Of a stretch of 64,000 nt of DNA, positions 37,539-46,247 are shown piece by piece. Position numbers and translations under genes: made by a program. This DNA comes from Pseudoglutamicibacter cumminsii (GTDB lineage Bacteria > Actinomycetota > Actinomycetes > Actinomycetales > Micrococcaceae), in assembly GCF_016907775.1 (NCBI RefSeq), contig NZ_JAFBCO010000001.1:2046001-2110000 (forward strand). The letters are read 5' to 3'. Numbering within the stretch: position 1 is the first letter of the stretch; each line of letters begins with the position of its first letter. The notes under the pieces were generated by a model that ran no database searches, was not told where the DNA came from, and saw only the letters and a program-made list of their open reading frames with translations.

Positions 37539-37588
37539 AGTGTGCCAGGGGCCGCGAACACACAGTGTGCCAGGGCCCGCGAACACAC
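37539..37588. repeat. 25-bp tandem duplication in divergent promoter region
   Basis: Two copies of AGTGTGCCAGGG-x-CCGCGAACACAC follow directly (37539-37563 and 37564-37588), differing at one base (37551 G, 37576 C). The second copy ends about 10 bp before a TATGAT -10-like hexamer (37599-37604) for tesB. It could be a duplicated regulator site. Confidence 0.65.
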
Positions 37589-37652
37589 GGCCTCCGGCTA
37601 TGATCTGAACAACAGAATTCATCAAGACCACCACTATGGAGGGTCATATTTC

Positions 37653-38546
37653 ATGACATCGCCAACCGATGTGCTCAAGAACTTGCTGGATCTCACCGAA
37701 CCCGGCGCTCAAACCCACGAAATTATCTCGGTGGGACACACACCTAAAGTGGGGCCGGCGCGTGTTTACGGCGGTCAGGTTTTGGGTCAGGCTGTTGTTG
37801 CGGCGCAGCGAACCGTAGCCGATGACCGGCCGATCCATTCGCTGCACGGCTACTTCCTGCGCCCAGGCGATCCTCAGAAGCCCATCACCTACGGTGTTGC
37901 AGAGCTACGTGACGGCCGTTCGTTCAGCGCGCGTCGCGTCAATGCGTATCAGGATGGTAAGCCGATCCTTTCGATGTCGGCTTCCTTCCAGACGCCAGGT
38001 TCCGGGCCTTTGTTCCAGGACACGATGCCCGAGGGTGTTCCAGCTCCTGAGGACGTCCCTACGTTGGATGAGGAGCTCGCACATATCGACCATCCGTTGA
38101 AGGACATGGTTACTAAGTACCGACCTTTCGACCTCCGGTATCCGGGCGGTTCTTTGTATGTTCAACCAGCTGAGCCTCCGGAGCGCCATCTGGTCTGGAT
38201 GAAGACTCGCGCGGACCTTCCTGATGATCCGCTACTGCATCGGGCGGCTTTGGCCTTCGCTTCCGACTTCACACAGGTTGAGACGGCGCTACGTCGCATG
38301 GGAGTTTCATGGGTTGGTCTCGACCGTCTTGGGGCTTCGTACGCGAGCCTGGACCATTCGATGTGGTGGCATCGCGATGCCCGTGTGGATGAGTGGCTAC
38401 TGTTTGACCATCACGCTACGACTGCGCAGGATGGCCGTAGTTTGATCCGTTCTTCTATTTTCAACCGCGATGGTCAGTTGGTCGCGTCGGTCGTTCAGGA
38501 AGCCATGATTCGTTTGCCTGAAGATCAGGAATATCCGCTGGCTTAG
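37653..38546 (+). CDS. tesB: acyl-CoA thioesterase II
   Basis: This 297-residue double hot-dog thioesterase hydrolyses medium- and long-chain acyl-CoA. RVYGGQVLGQAVVAAQRTV and HSLHGYFLRPGD in the first half and ALAFASDFTQ and SLDHSMWWHRD in the second are family signatures. The Asp-Thr/Ser-Gln catalytic set is matched by Asp in SLDHSMW, Ser/Thr near 258-264, and Gln in ASVVQEAMIR. The ATG at 37653 follows GGAGGG. It ends before a bidirectional terminator. Confidence 0.93.
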   Translation: MTSPTDVLKNLLDLTEPGAQTHEIISVGHTPKVGPARVYGGQVLGQAVVAAQRTVADDRPIHSLHGYFLRPGDPQKPITYGVAELRDGRSFSARRVNAYQDGKPILSMSASFQTPGSGPLFQDTMPEGVPAPEDVPTLDEELAHIDHPLKDMVTKYRPFDLRYPGGSLYVQPAEPPERHLVWMKTRADLPDDPLLHRAALAFASDFTQVETALRRMGVSWVGLDRLGASYASLDHSMWWHRDARVDEWLLFDHHATTAQDGRSLIRSSIFNRDGQLVASVVQEAMIRLPEDQEYPLA

Positions 38547-38612
38547 CGAATATCCGCTGACCTAGCCACAACGAATATGTTGCAGGCTTCTTCGCAAGAC
38601 AATTATTAACGT

Positions 38613-38646
38613 TGGCGGGCCCACACCGTGAAGTGTGGGCCCGCCA
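38613..38646. terminator. bidirectional terminator between tesB and ettA
   Basis: TGGCGGGCCCACAC (38613-38626) and its complement (38633-38646) form a perfect 14-bp stem with TTTAA downstream on the plus strand. Confidence 0.8.
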
Positions 38647-38683
38647 GTGTTTAAGGTTTCGCGGACGTTAGCCGCGGAGCGTG

Positions 38684-40366
38684 TTAGTCGCGGGTGAGGC
38701 GACGGTGCGTCACGCGGGTTGGACGTGCAGCCTCTGGGCCGAGACGCTCAACCTTGTTCTTCTCGTAGTCCTCGAAGTTACCCTCGAACCAGTACCAGTT
38801 TGCTGGGTCTTCGTCGGTGCCTTCGTAGGCGAGAATGTGGGTTGCAACGCGGTCGAGGAACCACCGGTCGTGGGAAATGACCACTGCACAGCCAGGGAAG
38901 TTCTCGAGAGCGTTTTCCAGCGAACCGAGGGTTTCGACGTCGAGGTCGTTGGTCGGCTCGTCAAGGAGCAACAGGTTACCGCCCTGTTTGAGGGTCAGCG
39001 CGAGGTTGAGGCGGTTACGCTCACCACCGGAGAGCACGCCGGACTTCTTCTGCTGATCCGGGCCCTTGAAACCAAACGCGGATACGTAGGCCCGCGATGG
39101 CATCTCGACTTCACCAACGTTGATGTAGTCGCGGCCGTCGGAGACGACTTCCCACACGGACTTCTCTGGGTCGATTCCAGCGCGGTTCTGGTCAACGTAC
39201 GCGAGCTTGACGGTTTCGCCGACCTTGAGCGAACCTTCGTCGATCTCTTCGAGTCCAACAATGCACTTGAACAGTGTCGACTTACCGACACCGTTCGGGC
39301 CGATCACACCGACGATGCCGTTGCGTGGCAGCGTGAAAGACAGGTCGTGGAACAGCGTGCGCCCGTCGAAGCCCTTCTTGATGTCGTTGGCTTCGAGTAC
39401 CAGGGTGCCCAGGCGTGGGCCAGGTGGGATCTGGATCTCTTCGAAGTCGAGCTTACGCATCTTCTCGGCTTCGGCGGCCATCTCTTCATAGCGGGCCAGA
39501 CGTGCCTTCTGCTTCGACTGACGGCCCTTCGTGTTGGTACGAACCCATTCGAGTTCGTCCTGGAGGCGCTTAGCGAGCTTGGCGTCCTTCTTACCCTGGA
39601 CCTCGAGGCGTTCACGTTTCTTCTCGAGGTACGTCGAATAGTTGCCTTCATATGGGATCAGGCGGCCGCGGTCGACTTCTGCGATCCACTCTGCGACGTG
39701 GTCAAGGAAGTAGCGGTCGTGGGTCACCGCAAGAACAGCGCCTGGATAAGTCTTGAGGTGCTGCTCGAGCCACAGGACAGACTCGGCGTCGAGGTGGTTA
39801 GTCGGCTCGTCAAGCAACAGCAGGTCAGGCTTCTGGAGCAGCAGCTTACAGAGAGCAACTCGGCGACGCTCACCACCAGATAGATGGGTCACGTCAGCAT
39901 CCGCCGGAGGTAGCTGAAGCGCATCCATCGCTTGTTCAAGCTGCGAGTCAATATCCCACGCATCAGCCGCATCGATATCTGCCTGGAGCGAGCCCATCTC
40001 TTCCAGAAGAGCATCGAAATCAGCGTCAGGCTGGGTCATCTCTTCAGAGATCTGGTTGTAGCGCTGAAGCTTCTCGTAGATCTCGCCAACGCCTTCCTGG
40101 ACGTTACCCAGAACCGTCTTCTCTTCGTTGAGAGGCGGTTCCTGCAACAGAATGCCCACGGTATAGCCGGGGCTCAGGCGGGCTTCGCCGTTGGATGGCT
40201 GATCAAGGCCCGCCATGATCTTCAGGATCGTGGACTTACCGGCACCGTTCGGGCCGACAACGCCAATCTTTGCGCCCGGGTAGAACGACATGCTGACATC
40301 GTCAAGAATGACTTTGTCGCCCACCGCTTTACGGGCTTTGACCATGGTGTAGATGAACTCCGCCAT
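38684..40366 (-). CDS. ettA: energy-dependent translational throttle protein EttA
   Basis: This 560-residue ABC-F ATPase acts on the ribosome, gating the first elongation steps by ADP/ATP ratio. It has two ABC domains with Walker A GPNGAGKS (about 39-46) and GPNGVGKS, signature LSGGERRR and LSGGERNR, and the arm and linker (KKRERLEVQGKKDAKLAKRL) typical of EttA. It has no membrane segment. The ATG at 40366 (MAEFIYT) with AAAGGAAA is chosen over a longer upstream frame. It is 187 bp from the SSB paralogue on the same strand. Confidence 0.95.
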   Translation of the reverse strand: MAEFIYTMVKARKAVGDKVILDDVSMSFYPGAKIGVVGPNGAGKSTILKIMAGLDQPSNGEARLSPGYTVGILLQEPPLNEEKTVLGNVQEGVGEIYEKLQRYNQISEEMTQPDADFDALLEEMGSLQADIDAADAWDIDSQLEQAMDALQLPPADADVTHLSGGERRRVALCKLLLQKPDLLLLDEPTNHLDAESVLWLEQHLKTYPGAVLAVTHDRYFLDHVAEWIAEVDRGRLIPYEGNYSTYLEKKRERLEVQGKKDAKLAKRLQDELEWVRTNTKGRQSKQKARLARYEEMAAEAEKMRKLDFEEIQIPPGPRLGTLVLEANDIKKGFDGRTLFHDLSFTLPRNGIVGVIGPNGVGKSTLFKCIVGLEEIDEGSLKVGETVKLAYVDQNRAGIDPEKSVWEVVSDGRDYINVGEVEMPSRAYVSAFGFKGPDQQKKSGVLSGGERNRLNLALTLKQGGNLLLLDEPTNDLDVETLGSLENALENFPGCAVVISHDRWFLDRVATHILAYEGTDEDPANWYWFEGNFEDYEKNKVERLGPEAARPTRVTHRRLTRD

Positions 40367-40553
40367 GTTTCCTTTCGGTTGCTGCTCCGCCACAAGAAAA
40401 CGCATCCTGGGCGCGCGGACAGGGCCGCGTTTGGCCAAGGTCCATTCTAGTCCCCTAGCTGCGGCCCTGTCGCACTGTGCTTTAGAGGCGTGCCTTAGGA
40501 GGCGTCCGCGTCGCTCCTTACGGTCCGCTTCGACGGATTCCCGCCGCAAAGCG

Positions 40554-41075
40554 TCAAGCAGTCAGGCGTGCCGTAGCGTCAGCATCCGCGTCGTCTTCCA
40601 CAAGCGTCGTGGCGCCGAAATCATCGAGACCTTCGACTACAGCGGAGAATGGGTCCGCGCCTGCACTTGGAGAGTGGCCTTGATCTTCCCCGTTGTTGGT
40701 GTCGGCGTTGCGCTTTGCTTGAGAGGTGCGCACATACGTCGCTGTGCCAAACAAGAGGTCTGGGCCAACCGCATCCGCTAAGACTTCTACAGCGGTTCCC
40801 GTGCTGTTGTCTTCCCGCGTGTATTGACGCACTTTGAGCCGTCCGGAAACCATGACGCGGTCGCCTTTAGATAGCGAACACATCACGTTAGACCCCAAGT
40901 CACGGAATGCAGATACCGAATACCAGTTGATGCCGGTTTCTTCCCATTCCTGGGTCTCGCGGTTGAAACGAGACTCAGGGCACCCCATGCGGAAAGAGGC
41001 GACCTTGAAGTTGTCGTGGTGCTTGAGTTGAATCTCGGTTGCTACGAATCCTCGTAGTGTCACGTAATCGCTCAT
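40554..41075 (-). CDS. single-stranded DNA-binding protein, paralogue without acidic tip
   Basis: This 173-residue protein has an SSB OB-fold at about 1-115 (VTLRGFVATEI, WYSVSAFRDLGSNVM, KGDRVMVSGRLKVRQY). The C-terminal tail is acidic but ends ATARLTA, not the DDDxPF tip that recruits partners in canonical SSB. It is therefore probably the secondary SSB that lies next to ettA in many Micrococcales, not the replication SSB of the rpsF-ssb-rpsR operon. The ATG at 41075 follows AAGGAG. Its role could be competence or repair; this is not shown. Confidence 0.88.
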   Translation of the reverse strand: MSDYVTLRGFVATEIQLKHHDNFKVASFRMGCPESRFNRETQEWEETGINWYSVSAFRDLGSNVMCSLSKGDRVMVSGRLKVRQYTREDNSTGTAVEVLADAVGPDLLFGTATYVRTSQAKRNADTNNGEDQGHSPSAGADPFSAVVEGLDDFGATTLVEDDADADATARLTA

Positions 41076-41260
41076 CGTGCGCTCCTTATTCTCGTCAGCT
41101 GGTTTATGAGCTCTTGCAGTTCCAGCGTCGCGAAAACCCGGTTCAGAAAGATGCGCTCGTCTGAATATGTGGATGAAGCCCAGTGAGTTGGGCGGTGTGA
41201 ACAATGGATCTACCCGTTATGCTGAGATGGTTGCCTCTATAACAGCCTCTGAGGCATCGG

Positions 41261-41334
41261 GCCTCCGTAGCTCAGTTGGATAGAGCAGCAGACTTCTAAT
41301 CTGCCGGTCGCGCGTTCGAGTCGCGCCGGGGGCG
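41261..41334 (+). tRNA. tRNA-Arg (anticodon TCT)
   Basis: The gene is 74 nt. The acceptor stem is GCCTCCG/CGGGGGC with one G-T pair, the T arm has CGTTCGAGTCG, and the anticodon loop CTTCTAA gives UCU. CCA is not encoded. A TATGCT -10-like hexamer lies about 40 bp upstream. Confidence 0.95.
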
Positions 41335-41375
41335 CTAACCGCAGTTTTGGTTCTGTATGAGACAGGGAAGGGACC

Positions 41376-42032
41376 ATGAAGCAGCACAACAGCGATAACG
41401 TCTCGTTCAACGGTGGCGCGTCCGAGAACGCATCGGACGACCACCATGACTTCCACAGCTCACCCCTGGACAGTCGCGGCAATTTCGTTGCCCACGACAA
41501 CACGCTTCCTGACGATGCTGTGCTCACGTTTGAGGGCCGCAACAACCGCGTCGTCATCGACGGCTCGGTCCCACTGACTGGTTTGAAGGCTCACTTCCTG
41601 GGCGATAACGGCCAGCTTGTGATCGGTTCGAGCGATCACAGCCTCAACATCGAGGTTGTTGTCGCCGAGAACGCGAACGTGGTCATCGGTGAGAACGTCG
41701 CTACCGATGGCGCCCTCACGATCAATACTGTTCCGGAAGCGCGTGTAGCTATCGGTTCAGGATGCTATTTCCGTGCGGAGGCTTCGATTGATGCCGATGC
41801 GGCTGCCTCACTCGATGCCTCGAGCGAGAATGTCGTCACGATTGAAGACCGTGTTCTGGTCACGGGATCGGCCATTCAGTTCCGCGCAGGCGCGCACGTC
41901 GGTGCAGGGAGCATCCTCGAGATGACCCCGATCGTTGACGAGGCCATCCCTGAGGCCTCGCTGGTTCGCGGTCTCCCCGCGACCGTGGTTCGCAAGGCCA
42001 GCTGGTCCCGCGAGCACTTACCGCGCGGCTAA
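41376..42032 (+). CDS. hypothetical protein with left-handed beta-helix-like repeats
   Basis: The protein has 218 residues. After a polar, His/Asp/Ser-rich N-terminus (about 1-45) come short-period repeats with hydrophobic-x-IG spacing (LVIGSS, VVIGEN, VAIGSG, VGAGS). These resemble the hexapeptide beta-helix of acyltransferases. The C-terminal RGLPATVVRKASWS also resembles the end of such enzymes. It lacks a clear catalytic His, so an enzyme is not certain. The ATG follows GGGAAGGGACC. It is 41 bp after tRNA-Arg and convergent with the RelA/SpoT gene. Confidence 0.75.
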   Translation: MKQHNSDNVSFNGGASENASDDHHDFHSSPLDSRGNFVAHDNTLPDDAVLTFEGRNNRVVIDGSVPLTGLKAHFLGDNGQLVIGSSDHSLNIEVVVAENANVVIGENVATDGALTINTVPEARVAIGSGCYFRAEASIDADAAASLDASSENVVTIEDRVLVTGSAIQFRAGAHVGAGSILEMTPIVDEAIPEASLVRGLPATVVRKASWSREHLPRG

Positions 42033-42051
42033 CAGCGTCTGCCTGCAGCCG

Positions 42052-43146
42052 CTAGTCGGCTTGCATCCCTCGCCTGCGGTAGGTACGAATCTGCTGCAGG
42101 CGCCGCGAAAGCGATGCACGACGTCGTGGGTCGTCTTGCGCGGTGAGGTCAAGGTGGTTATAGCCAAACTTCCACAGCAACAAGTCGTCGAGAAGACGGT
42201 CTGGCCCTGGCGAGAACCTGTGGTCAAGCGCTTGACGCACGTGTGTGATTGTTGCGGCGTCCAACAGAGAAGCGAGACCCTTAGGGGTCGTGATGTTGTG
42301 CGAGGCCAGTAGTTCCCGCGCCCACTCCCAGTCGGAGTCTTCTTTGTACTCGAGGTGAGGCCACATCGTCGACCACACTTCACCGATCAGTTCGGAGGTC
42401 AGCTCCTCGCCGCCAACGCCGTTCGCGTCCCAGAACGCGAGGATGCGTTGGTGCCGCTGGTCGATGTCGGTAAAGAGGTGCTCAACGGAATCGAGCATCG
42501 CGGCCGCACCCGTGAATTCGCGGTCGAGGTAGGGTGTCCAGGCTTCAGAGTTGCGTCGTTTGAAACGGATTTCGTGTTCGAATTCGCTCCACGCGTGGGT
42601 AAGAATCGTGCGGATCTGGATCTCGAAGACGAACGGCAGCACTCGTTGCGGGTGCCGCGCCTCGTAGTCGGCGACGGTCTGGTTGTCTTTGGGCCGCACG
42701 ATGAGGTGCCTGGAGGAATAGCCGTATGTTCCGGTTTCGACGGAGCCGGTTTCTTTCTCGCGGTCTGATTCGATGTAGAACTCGTTGCGGCACCGTTTGA
42801 TGATCTGTGCCGCGGCCCTGACCTGGCGCGGCAACTGAACGATGACACGGATCCCGACGATGTCGTGCATCATCGAGATCGGGTCTGGGAACTCGAGTTC
42901 CCGTTCTTGCCCTTCTTCGCCCGAGTACACGGTGCGGGAGGCCTTCTGCCTAAACGATTCAACAGATTTAGTGCGGGCCGCGACGAAAAGCGGACGCACG
43001 TCCGTGTCGTTGAAGATCTGCTTGATCTGCACTCGGAGTTGTTCGGTGATGACTTCGAGTTCGGGCCGCATTTCGCGGTATTCGTCGATATAAGCGACGA
43101 CCTTTTCCCGGAGGCGGTCATCGAGTTCTTTCCATGCTCTCGTCAC
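42052..43146 (-). CDS. RelA/SpoT-domain (p)ppGpp synthetase-like protein
   Basis: This protein of about 364 residues carries one RelA_SpoT nucleotidyltransferase domain at about 50-210: DIVGIRVIV, GTYGYSSRHLIV and EIQIRTILTHAWSEFEHEI. There is no HD hydrolase, TGS or ACT domain, so it is a stand-alone small alarmone synthetase relative, longer than RelP/RelQ because of a C-terminal helical region of about 150 residues. The start is uncertain: the GTG at 43146 lies 12 nt after AAGGAG, and a TTG at 43185 is also in frame. It lies downstream of the mannosyltransferase gene. Confidence 0.82.
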   Translation of the reverse strand: MTRAWKELDDRLREKVVAYIDEYREMRPELEVITEQLRVQIKQIFNDTDVRPLFVAARTKSVESFRQKASRTVYSGEEGQERELEFPDPISMMHDIVGIRVIVQLPRQVRAAAQIIKRCRNEFYIESDREKETGSVETGTYGYSSRHLIVRPKDNQTVADYEARHPQRVLPFVFEIQIRTILTHAWSEFEHEIRFKRRNSEAWTPYLDREFTGAAAMLDSVEHLFTDIDQRHQRILAFWDANGVGGEELTSELIGEVWSTMWPHLEYKEDSDWEWARELLASHNITTPKGLASLLDAATITHVRQALDHRFSPGPDRLLDDLLLWKFGYNHLDLTAQDDPRRRASLSRRLQQIRTYRRRGMQAD

Positions 43147-43343
43147 CAGTACTGCCAGCTCCTTCAAGCGGTATCCCGAGTCCAAACGATCTCACGAGCT
43201 CAAGCACTTTCGTTGAACGTATGTGCCTTGAACAGTCCGGCGCGCAGGCTCAGGCTGTTGGTGGCACCCGATCAACAGTACCTGCGAAACCTGAAGGTTT
43301 CATGAAGGGTGTTCCCTACTTGCGGGTAGTGAGGCGCTGTGGA

Positions 43344-45014
43344 TTACCAAACTCGTTCGTCGATGACGCGCGGGCTCCGGTAACGGAGGGCCGCGAACTG
43401 AGAGACAGACCATGGCGCCAGTGTTGGCATGACGATGCTCGCGTCGGCTGGCTTGCGTATGTCGGTCCACGTCGGCAGTTTGATGAGTTTTCGCTGCGTA
43501 CGAGGAAAGGCCAAAGCGGTGACGCTGATGGCTGTTGCGACCAATATGAATACGGCCTGGAACCCGCCGAGCTCTTGCCATGGCGGCAGGGAGATTTGGG
43601 TTGAGGTTGTCCAGATGACGTGAAGGGTGCTGCCCCAAACAATAAGCTGCTCGACGAAGCCGAAATACGCCTTTCGGCACAGCAGGAACGGGAGGATCCA
43701 GTAGAAGTACCAAGGCTGGATGACAGGATTCAGAAGGCTCGCCGCCATGAGCACGAGCCCAGCTGAGGTGAGCGGTGAAACTTTTGGACGGGCAAGCGCG
43801 AGCCATCCCGCGAGTCCGATTGCGATGAGTTTGCCGGCCGCATAAAAGAGGCTTTGCGCGATGAGCCCCGCCTGCGTTCCTCCTGCCAACGAGACGAGGT
43901 GGCCAAAGCCGAGACCGAGTAGGCCGAATGGCGCAAACGGGAAGATGGCCATACCTTGCCCGGCCATCGCGGTGATCCATCCGAACCACGTGCCGGTGAG
44001 CCCACCAAGTGCCGTCAGAACAACGGTGACAGTGATGCCCGTGACGATCCAGCACATCCAGCGACGACCCCATCGTGCGTTCTTGCCTGCCCATGTGAGG
44101 CCGAGGAACGGTAGACACAGCACGACGATTGGTTTGATCGCGATCGCGCCAGAAGCGAGAAGCAGTCCGGCAAAAGTTTTGCCTCGGCGCATAGCTACGA
44201 AGGCCCACAACATGAGCCCCACCATGAGTGCATCATTGTGGCCTGAGGCGATCATCGAGTACAAGAACAGAGGCGAAGCTGCGGTGAGCCACTGAATCCA
44301 TGCCGGGTTTACGCCGTGATCTCGGCTGAGCTTAGGGATGATCTTCATGAAGATGATGACCCCGACAAGCGCGACGAGCCGGAAGAGGAACAGCGCGATG
44401 TCCGGGTTGCCCCATGACACGAGAGCAACGGCAGCCGCGATGATCAAGAACAGTGGGCCGTAAGGCGAAGCCGACTCAGCCCAGACAGATGCCGCTCCCT
44501 GCCCAAACCATCCGGGGACCTGCGATACCCAGTCCGTATAGGGATTCTTGCCCAGCGTCAGCAGGCGCCCCTGGGCGAGATAGGAGTACATGTCGTTGCT
44601 GAAGATCGGTGGCGCAAAGAACCACGGCGCGCTCCACAGGACAACGATGCGGGTCTGGATGTGGTGGCCGTCGGCAAGCGGTAAACGGCGGGCTAACTGA
44701 ATCCAGGCGTGGCTAGCTAGACCCACTGCTACTGCTAGGCCGAGGACTGCCGCCCAGAGCACGGCGTCGTATGCGCGAAGAGCATTCACGAATGTTGAAC
44801 CGGTCAGGGTGGCTTCAGGGACATTGGCGGTGAAGCCGATCGCCCAGGCTGACAGTGCACCGAGAACAGACGCGATGAAGCCGACCCACACGCTCGTGCT
44901 GAGCCTGAGCGCGTCCGGGAGAACCCGAGCGCGCATGCGAGACAAGAGTGAACGCGTGGACCTCACCTGAGAGGAAGGCTGCGCGCCTTGAAGCGCATCG
45001 GTTTCTTCGCGCAT
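43344..45014 (-). CDS. polyprenyl-phosphate-mannose-dependent alpha-mannosyltransferase, MptB-like
   Basis: The protein has 556 residues and about 13 membrane helices from residue 40 to 520. It is a GT-C enzyme resembling MptA/MptB of corynebacteria and mycobacteria, which extend the lipomannan backbone from polyprenol-P-mannose. The PPIFSNDMYSYLAQGRLL segment (with the Asp typical of GT-C first loops) and LGKNPYTDW are recognisable. The N-terminal 35 residues are cytoplasmic and basic. The start ATG at 45014 has a close GGGGAG; an in-frame TTG lies 12 nt upstream. It diverges from orn. Exact linkage cannot be deduced. Confidence 0.85.
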   Translation of the reverse strand: MREETDALQGAQPSSQVRSTRSLLSRMRARVLPDALRLSTSVWVGFIASVLGALSAWAIGFTANVPEATLTGSTFVNALRAYDAVLWAAVLGLAVAVGLASHAWIQLARRLPLADGHHIQTRIVVLWSAPWFFAPPIFSNDMYSYLAQGRLLTLGKNPYTDWVSQVPGWFGQGAASVWAESASPYGPLFLIIAAAVALVSWGNPDIALFLFRLVALVGVIIFMKIIPKLSRDHGVNPAWIQWLTAASPLFLYSMIASGHNDALMVGLMLWAFVAMRRGKTFAGLLLASGAIAIKPIVVLCLPFLGLTWAGKNARWGRRWMCWIVTGITVTVVLTALGGLTGTWFGWITAMAGQGMAIFPFAPFGLLGLGFGHLVSLAGGTQAGLIAQSLFYAAGKLIAIGLAGWLALARPKVSPLTSAGLVLMAASLLNPVIQPWYFYWILPFLLCRKAYFGFVEQLIVWGSTLHVIWTTSTQISLPPWQELGGFQAVFILVATAISVTALAFPRTQRKLIKLPTWTDIRKPADASIVMPTLAPWSVSQFAALRYRSPRVIDERVW

Positions 45015-45099
45015 GGGCTCCCCCAATCAGCTCGAGGTCAAGATCGATTGCAGACAGCGTGTTCAACAACTGTGCTCACCTAAGGCTACGCTGAGTTGT

Positions 45100-45753
45100 A
45101 TGGATTCTCGTTCTCATTCTGCAGTGGTGTCTGATCAGGTTGCTCAGCCCGGAACCGTGGCCTCACAGTCGTCTCCTTCCTCGGGACAGCGCACGCTTAG
45201 CTCCGGTGATATGCCGTTGGTGTGGATCGATTGTGAAATGACGGGGCTCGATGCGGTCAACGATGCTCTGATTGAGGTCGCTGTCATCGTCACTGACTCG
45301 CAGTTGCAGCCGGTCGATGACGGTATCAGCGTCGTTATCAAGCCGCCTGCTGGAGCGGTTGAGAAGATGGATAACTTCGTGACTCAGATGCACACCAACT
45401 CCGGACTGCTCGAGGAGATTGACGGCGGTGTATCGATGGAGGAAGCGCAAGCCACCGTTCTGGGCTACATCCAGAAGATCGTTCCTGAAGCCGGCATCGC
45501 TTTGTTGGCCGGTAACTCGGTAGGCAACGACCGCCTTTTCCTGGCTCGCGACATGCCGGAGGTCATCGACCACCTGCACTACCGCATCGTCGATGTGTCC
45601 TCCATCAAGGAGCTGGCCCGCCGCTGGTATCCAACGGATTTCGATGCGGCACCGGCTAAGACTGGAAACCACCGTGCTCTTGGTGACATCCAGGAATCGA
45701 TCGATGAGCTCGCCTACTACCGCAGCGCTATCATGAAAAGCAACGACGCCTGA
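45100..45753 (+). CDS. orn: oligoribonuclease
   Basis: This DEDDh 3'-5' exonuclease degrades di- to pentaribonucleotides and pGpG. The motifs are WIDCEMTGLD (first D and E), NDRLFL (D), and GNHRALGDI (H and D). The conserved core starts at MPLVWIDCEM (ATG at 45211). The ATG at 45100 gives 37 extra polar residues (217 in total). Neither ATG has a clear ribosome binding site, so the start is uncertain. It diverges from the mannosyltransferase gene. Confidence 0.93.
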   Translation: MDSRSHSAVVSDQVAQPGTVASQSSPSSGQRTLSSGDMPLVWIDCEMTGLDAVNDALIEVAVIVTDSQLQPVDDGISVVIKPPAGAVEKMDNFVTQMHTNSGLLEEIDGGVSMEEAQATVLGYIQKIVPEAGIALLAGNSVGNDRLFLARDMPEVIDHLHYRIVDVSSIKELARRWYPTDFDAAPAKTGNHRALGDIQESIDELAYYRSAIMKSNDA

Positions 45754-45908
45754 AAAACAACGACACCTGGGGCATTTGTGTTGCCTTCGCCACGAATAGA
45801 CCCTCAGGATTAGGTTGCCAACACTTTAACGTGTAGAGTCTCTCCTGTTGCCTCAATCCGGTTCACTGCTGAACTGCACTGAACTGAACGAGGAGAACAA
45901 CTGAATAT

Positions 45909-45982
45909 GGTGGGTGTAGCTCAGCTGGTAGAGCGTCTGGTTGTGGTCCAGAAGGTCGCGGGTTCAAGCCCCGTCACTCACC
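45909..45982 (+). tRNA. tRNA-His (anticodon GTG)
   Basis: The acceptor stem is GTGGGTG/CACTCAC, the anticodon loop TTGTGGT gives GUG, and the T arm has GGTTCAAGCC. G45909 is the encoded G-1 opposite the C discriminator at 45982. A TAGAGT -10-like hexamer lies at 45834-45839. Confidence 0.95.
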
Positions 45983-45990
45983 CAGAAGGG

Positions 45991-46025
45991 AATGTCCCGG
46001 AAGGTTTCGCACCTTCCGGGACATT
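45991..46025 (+). terminator. tRNA-His terminator
   Basis: A 15-bp perfect stem (AATGTCCCGGAAGGT, with its complement at 46011-46025) around TTCGC is followed by TGTTTT. The remaining 46026-46247 holds no gene that I can support. Confidence 0.9.
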
Positions 46026-46247
46026 TGTTTTATGGCCAGTGTGAATCTCGCGGAGCCTGAGTCACGCACAGAGCGGCCACAACGCCACGCGTCATTCTGA
46101 AGAAATGCTACCCACGCTCCCCTTGCGGGGTTAGACTGTTCCTCTGTATGGCCCAGGCCCGCATCCAATGGCGGACTGCTGGGAGGGTGCGGAACTTGTG
46201 GCTATGCCGCAATCGAATCACCCCGACAGTTTGGAGGATGCAGCATC

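Noticed and set aside
41160-41260. SSB frame extended upstream toward tRNA-Arg
   Set aside because: The extra 43 residues have no OB-fold homology, and AAGGAG precedes the internal ATG at 41075.
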